64,000 bases of DNA, from NCBI RefSeq assembly GCF_003610785.1, contig NZ_RAQQ01000022.1, positions 1-64,000 of the forward strand, read 5' to 3'. The translations under genes and the position numbers were made by a program. This DNA comes from Micromonospora globbae. Its GTDB lineage: Bacteria > Actinomycetota > Actinomycetes > Mycobacteriales > Micromonosporaceae. The notes beneath the pieces are model-generated. The model searched no databases, was not told the origin of the DNA, and was given only the letters and a program-made list of their open reading frames with translations. This document shows positions 61,254-64,000 of the stretch, in pieces; position 1 is the first letter of the stretch; every line of letters starts with the position of its first letter.

Positions 61254-61901
61254 ATGCCGAAGCGGCGCAAGGTCGGAAACCTGCTCGCCCTCGCGTCGCT
61301 CTCCGCCCTCGTCCAGCGGCCCATGCACCCGTACGAGATCGCCACCGCCCTGCGCACCTGGGGGAAGGACCAGGACATGGAGATCAAGTGGGGGTCCTTC
61401 TACACGGTGGTCCGCAACATGGAGCGGCACGGCCTCATCGAGGCCGTGGAGAGTGTCCGGGCGGGCCGGCGGCCCGAGCGGACGGTCTACCGGATCACCG
61501 ACGCCGGGCGGGCGGAGCTGGTCGACTGGGCGCGCGAGCTGGTGTCCACGCCGGAGCCGGAGCACCCGCGCTTCCGCGCCGGGCTCAGCGTGCTCGCCGC
61601 CCTGCACCCCGACGAGGCGGTGACGCTGCTGCGGCGGCGCCTGTCCCTGCTCGACGAGGGGATCCGCGCCGCGCGCGACACGCTCGCCGAGGAGGGGCGG
61701 CGGATCCCGCGGCTGTTCCTGGTCGAGTCGGAGTACGACCTGGCCATCCGGGAGGCCGAGGCGGCCTGGGTCCGCGGCCTGCTCGCCGAGCTGACCGCGG
61801 GCACCTATCCGGGGCTGGACCAGTGGCGGGCGTTCCACGAGACCGGCGAGATGCCACCGGAACTGACCGAACTCACGGAGAGGGGCGACGGCACGCAGTG
61901 A
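61254..61901 (+). CDS. PadR family transcriptional regulator
   Basis: A 215-residue regulator. The N-terminal winged helix (KRRKVGNLLALASLSALVQRPMHPYEIATALR ... MEIKWGSFYTVVRNMERHGLIEAVESVRAGRRPERTVYRITDAGR) is typical PadR. The C-terminal part (about 95-205) is the Vir_act_alpha_C helical dimerisation domain. The ATG has ACAGGAGG upstream. A terminator separates it from the FAD monooxygenase 190 bases downstream, so they may be separately transcribed, though functional linkage is possible. The ligand is unknown. Confidence 0.92.
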   Translation: MPKRRKVGNLLALASLSALVQRPMHPYEIATALRTWGKDQDMEIKWGSFYTVVRNMERHGLIEAVESVRAGRRPERTVYRITDAGRAELVDWARELVSTPEPEHPRFRAGLSVLAALHPDEAVTLLRRRLSLLDEGIRAARDTLAEEGRRIPRLFLVESEYDLAIREAEAAWVRGLLAELTAGTYPGLDQWRAFHETGEMPPELTELTERGDGTQ

Positions 61902-61907
61902 CACGAC

Positions 61908-61943
61908 GGCCCCGGCGCGGTGCGCCAACACCGCGCCGGGGCC
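61908..61943 (+). terminator. PadR gene terminator
   Basis: 15-bp perfect stem, 61908-61922 with 61929-61943, 6-base loop, starting 6 bases after the stop codon. Confidence 0.85.
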
Positions 61944-62091
61944 CTACCTCGGTACCGCACCTGGACGGTGCCCGGCCCGAAGCGGCAACCACGAGGATAG
62001 CCGGGCCTCCTCCCAGGTCGGTGCCACACGCGCGCCCACGACTGCCGTGGGCGCGGCGGACGAACGAGCACCCACGACCAGGGAGACGACC

Positions 62092-63279
62092 ATGCCCACA
62101 GTCAGAACGGCCATCGTGATCGGCGGCGGTGTCGCCGGCCCCGTGACGGCGCTGGCGCTGCGCCGCGCCGGCATCGCCGCCACCGTGTACGAGGCGTACC
62201 CGACCACTGCCGACGGCGTCGGCGGCACCCTCGCGCTGGCGCCCAACGGCGTCGCCGCGCTGCGCGTCGTCGGAGCGGACCGCGCGGTCACCGACATCGC
62301 CACCCCGATCCACCGCACGGCCATGGCCGTGGGCCGCAAGCGGTTCGACCTTCCGGGGCTGGCGGACGTGCCCCCGTTGCAGGTGGTGCACCGCGCGGCG
62401 CTGCACCGGGCGCTGCACGACAGGGCCCTGGCCGAGGGGGTGGTGATTGAGCACGGCAGGCGCCTCGTCGACGTACGGGAGACGGCCGACTCCGTCACCG
62501 CCCGGTTCGCCGACGGCACCACCGCCACGGCCGACGTCCTCGTGGGCGCCGACGGGATCCGCTCGACGGTGCGTACGCTCATCGACCCGGACGCGCCGGG
62601 GCCGCACTACACCGGGCTGCTCGGCTTCGAGTCGGTGGCCCGGCACGAGGTGGACGTCGCACCGGGCACCATGACGTTCGCCTTCGGCCGGCGGGGCTAC
62701 TACATCTACTGGCCGGAGCCGGGTGGCGGCACCCGGTGGGGCGTCAACCTGCCGCAGGACCGGCCCATGACGCTCACCGAGGCCCGCGCCGTGCCCGCCG
62801 AGGAGTGGCTGCGTACGCTGCGCGCCGCGTACGGCGACGACGACCCCGGCGGGCAGCTCATGCGCACCAGCGACGCGGACGGGCTCCAGGTGGTGGGCTC
62901 GCTGCTGATCATGCCGCCGGTGCCGCGCTGGCACCGGGGGCGGATGGTGCTGGTCGGCGACTCGGCCCACGCGCCATCGAACAGCTCGGGCCAGGGCGCG
63001 TCGCTGGCGATCGAGAGCGCCGTGCAGCTCGCGCGCTGCCTGCGGGACCTGCCCGACGTGCCGTCGGCGTTCGCCACCTACGAGCGGCTGCGGCGGGAGC
63101 GGGTGGAGAAGGTGGCCGCCCGCGCGGCGCGGATCAACCGGGCCAAGGCGCCCGGTCCGCTGGCCCGGGCGCTCATGCCCCTGCTCATGCCGCTGCTGGT
63201 GCGCACGGCCATGAACCCGGAGAAGACGATGGGCCACGAGCAGCGCTACGTCATCGACTGGGACGCCGCGGTGCGCTGA
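62092..63279 (+). CDS. FAD-dependent monooxygenase (PHBH/UbiH-like)
   Basis: Flavoprotein monooxygenase of 395 residues. The Rossmann motif IGGGVAGPVTALALRRAG (about 9-26), the DG motif VLVGADGIRSTVR (about 155-167) and the GD motif GRMVLVGDSAHAPSNSSGQGASLAIESAV (about 280-308) are all clear. Such enzymes hydroxylate aromatic or polyketide substrates or confer resistance by hydroxylating antibiotics. No biosynthetic genes are adjacent. The ATG at 62092 has AGGGAGACGACC upstream. Confidence 0.92.
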   Translation: MPTVRTAIVIGGGVAGPVTALALRRAGIAATVYEAYPTTADGVGGTLALAPNGVAALRVVGADRAVTDIATPIHRTAMAVGRKRFDLPGLADVPPLQVVHRAALHRALHDRALAEGVVIEHGRRLVDVRETADSVTARFADGTTATADVLVGADGIRSTVRTLIDPDAPGPHYTGLLGFESVARHEVDVAPGTMTFAFGRRGYYIYWPEPGGGTRWGVNLPQDRPMTLTEARAVPAEEWLRTLRAAYGDDDPGGQLMRTSDADGLQVVGSLLIMPPVPRWHRGRMVLVGDSAHAPSNSSGQGASLAIESAVQLARCLRDLPDVPSAFATYERLRRERVEKVAARAARINRAKAPGPLARALMPLLMPLLVRTAMNPEKTMGHEQRYVIDWDAAVR

Positions 63280-63299
63280 CCCCGAGCGACACTCCTCGT

Positions 63300-63368
63300 C
63301 GATCTTGCACTTTCGGCCCGCGAAACGCGAGGCATGTACCTTTCGTCGGGGCCGAAAGTGCAAGATCG
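63300..63368. repeat. Long intergenic inverted repeat, 20-bp perfect arms
   Basis: Arms 63300-63319 and 63349-63368 are perfect reverse complements starting CGATCTTGCACTTTCGG; the loop is 29 bases. It lies between the convergent monooxygenase and pepN genes and resembles the element at 21659-21727 in size and in its GATC(A/T)TG end. It may double as a bidirectional terminator. Confidence 0.8.
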
Positions 63369-63404
63369 CGGGGGCTCGGGACGGCTGTGGCTCGGGACGG
63401 GCTG

Positions 63405-64000
63405 TCAGGCCACGGTGGCGGCCACCGCGGTGCGTGCCACGAGCGCGCGGCGCATGTCGTCGTCGGCGTCGGTGACCACGCGGCGCAGCCCCGGGGTCAG
63501 GTCGTCGCGCGCCAGCAGCGCGGCCGCCGCCTCCCAGGTGGACTGCGCCACGGCGTAGCGGGGGTACGCGAGGCTCGCCACCCGCTCCGCCGTCCAGGCC
63601 GTACGCCGCCGGGCCGTGGCGGGCATGTCCGCGAAGTACCGGTCGACGTACTCGGCGGTCAGCTCGGCCTGCTCGGGCTGCCAGAAACCCGCCGCGGTCG
63701 CCTCGACCAGCCGGTTGGACAGCTCGGTGTTACGGGTGACGATCTCCCAGGCGGCCCGCTTGGCGTCGGCGTCGGGCAGCGCCGCCCGGCACCGGGCGGC
63801 CCGTTCCGCGCCCGCCGCGCTGCGGTCGGCCGCCTCCTCGGCGGCGATCTCCGCTTCGCCGGCCGCGCCGAGCACGACGAGCCGGCGCAGCACCGCCCAA
63901 CGCAGCTCCGCGTCGACGGCCAGTCCGGGCGGCACGTCCCGGCCGGCGAGCCAGCCGGTCAGCAGGTCCGCGTCGGCGGTGGCCTCGACGAGCCCGCGCG
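63405..64000 (-). CDS. pepN: Aminopeptidase N, C-terminal part (runs off the window)
   Basis: The frame is open to the window edge; 198 C-terminal residues are visible and the catalytic HExxH part lies outside. The helical repeats (ADADLLTGWLAGRDVPPG, DAELRWAVLRRLVVLG, DAKRAAWEIVTRNTELSNRLVEATAAGFWQPEQ, YVDRYFADMPATARRRTAWTAERVASLAYPRYA) are those of the ERAP1_C-like domain of actinobacterial M1 aminopeptidase N. The protein ends ARTAVAATVA. M1 identity is inferred from this domain alone. Confidence 0.85.
   Translation of the reverse strand, partial: RGLVEATADADLLTGWLAGRDVPPGLAVDAELRWAVLRRLVVLGAAGEAEIAAEEAADRSAAGAERAARCRAALPDADAKRAAWEIVTRNTELSNRLVEATAAGFWQPEQAELTAEYVDRYFADMPATARRRTAWTAERVASLAYPRYAVAQSTWEAAAALLARDDLTPGLRRVVTDADDDMRRALVARTAVAATVA

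Noticed and set aside
62092..63279. Part of a polyketide or antibiotic biosynthetic cluster
   Set aside because: No synthase, carrier protein or tailoring gene is adjacent; the neighbours are nadD, padR and pepN.

Overview
The window is a 64-kb chromosomal segment of a very GC-rich actinobacterium. GC-rich third codon positions, frequent GTG starts, many GTGA/ATGA gene overlaps and many starts with no ribosome binding site but a TANNNT box 6-7 bases upstream all fit this. Gene content and order point to Micromonosporaceae (Micromonospora-like); the family is an inference, made without any database search. I see no transposase, phage gene, CRISPR array, rRNA or tRNA. The only structured RNA is a TPP riboswitch.

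The backbone is ordinary housekeeping and, from memory, largely collinear with Mycobacterium tuberculosis Rv2357c to Rv2421c: glyS, smtB-zur, uppS-recO, era, a deaminase-like gene, corC, ybeY, phoH, rsmE, dnaJ2, hrcA, hemW, lepA, rpsT, holA, comEC-comEA, degV, a histidine phosphatase, rsfS and nadD. Lineage-specific blocks sit between these.

Layout. 1-3.9 kb: end of an unknown gene, dusB, glyS, a Pro-rich membrane protein, an ABM-fold protein and a small membrane protein. 4.1-7.6 kb: zinc block, a Zur-type palindrome then znuA-znuC-znuB, an ArsR/SmtB sensor with a complete alpha-5 metal site, and zur. 7.7-13.2 kb: membrane proteins, a VLCAD-like acyl-CoA dehydrogenase, and a coupled hydrolase / small protein / SIS-domain cluster. 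13.3-16.4 kb: TPP riboswitch and ykoE-ykoD-ykoC, an ECF importer for a thiamine precursor. 16.4-19.1 kb: NarL-type two-component system divergent from a membrane protein. 19.2-25.7 kb: small basic protein, 6-phosphogluconate dehydrogenase, two small genes, uppS-recO, a DUF4097 lipoprotein and an acyltransferase. 25.9-36.1 kb: era-deaminase-corC-ybeY-phoH, serine hydrolase-HIT, an SDR, rsmE, dnaJ and hrcA with a CIRCE operator. 36.2-42.2 kb: DUF4870 protein, hemW divergent from an enoyl-CoA hydratase, a lysozyme-like anchored protein, a phytanoyl-CoA dioxygenase and a MOSC protein. 42.3-46.5 kb: CUT1 sugar importer without its own ATPase, then a tandem duplicate of GlsB/YeaQ stress membrane proteins. 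46.7-56.1 kb: lepA, DUF4240, phosphotransferase, rpsT, a membrane protein, holA, comEC, comEA. 56.2-64 kb: a Tat-exported beta-gamma-crystallin-like protein, an SDR, degV, histidine phosphatase, rsfS, nadD, a PadR regulator, an FAD monooxygenase and the C-terminal part of aminopeptidase N.

No clearly new multi-gene system is present. The most interesting signals are non-coding: 16 candidate leaderless promoters, long intergenic inverted repeats sharing GATC(A/T)TG ends, a tandem repeat built from the 3' end of a permease gene including its stop codon, and a recent tandem gene duplication that kept its promoter geometry.
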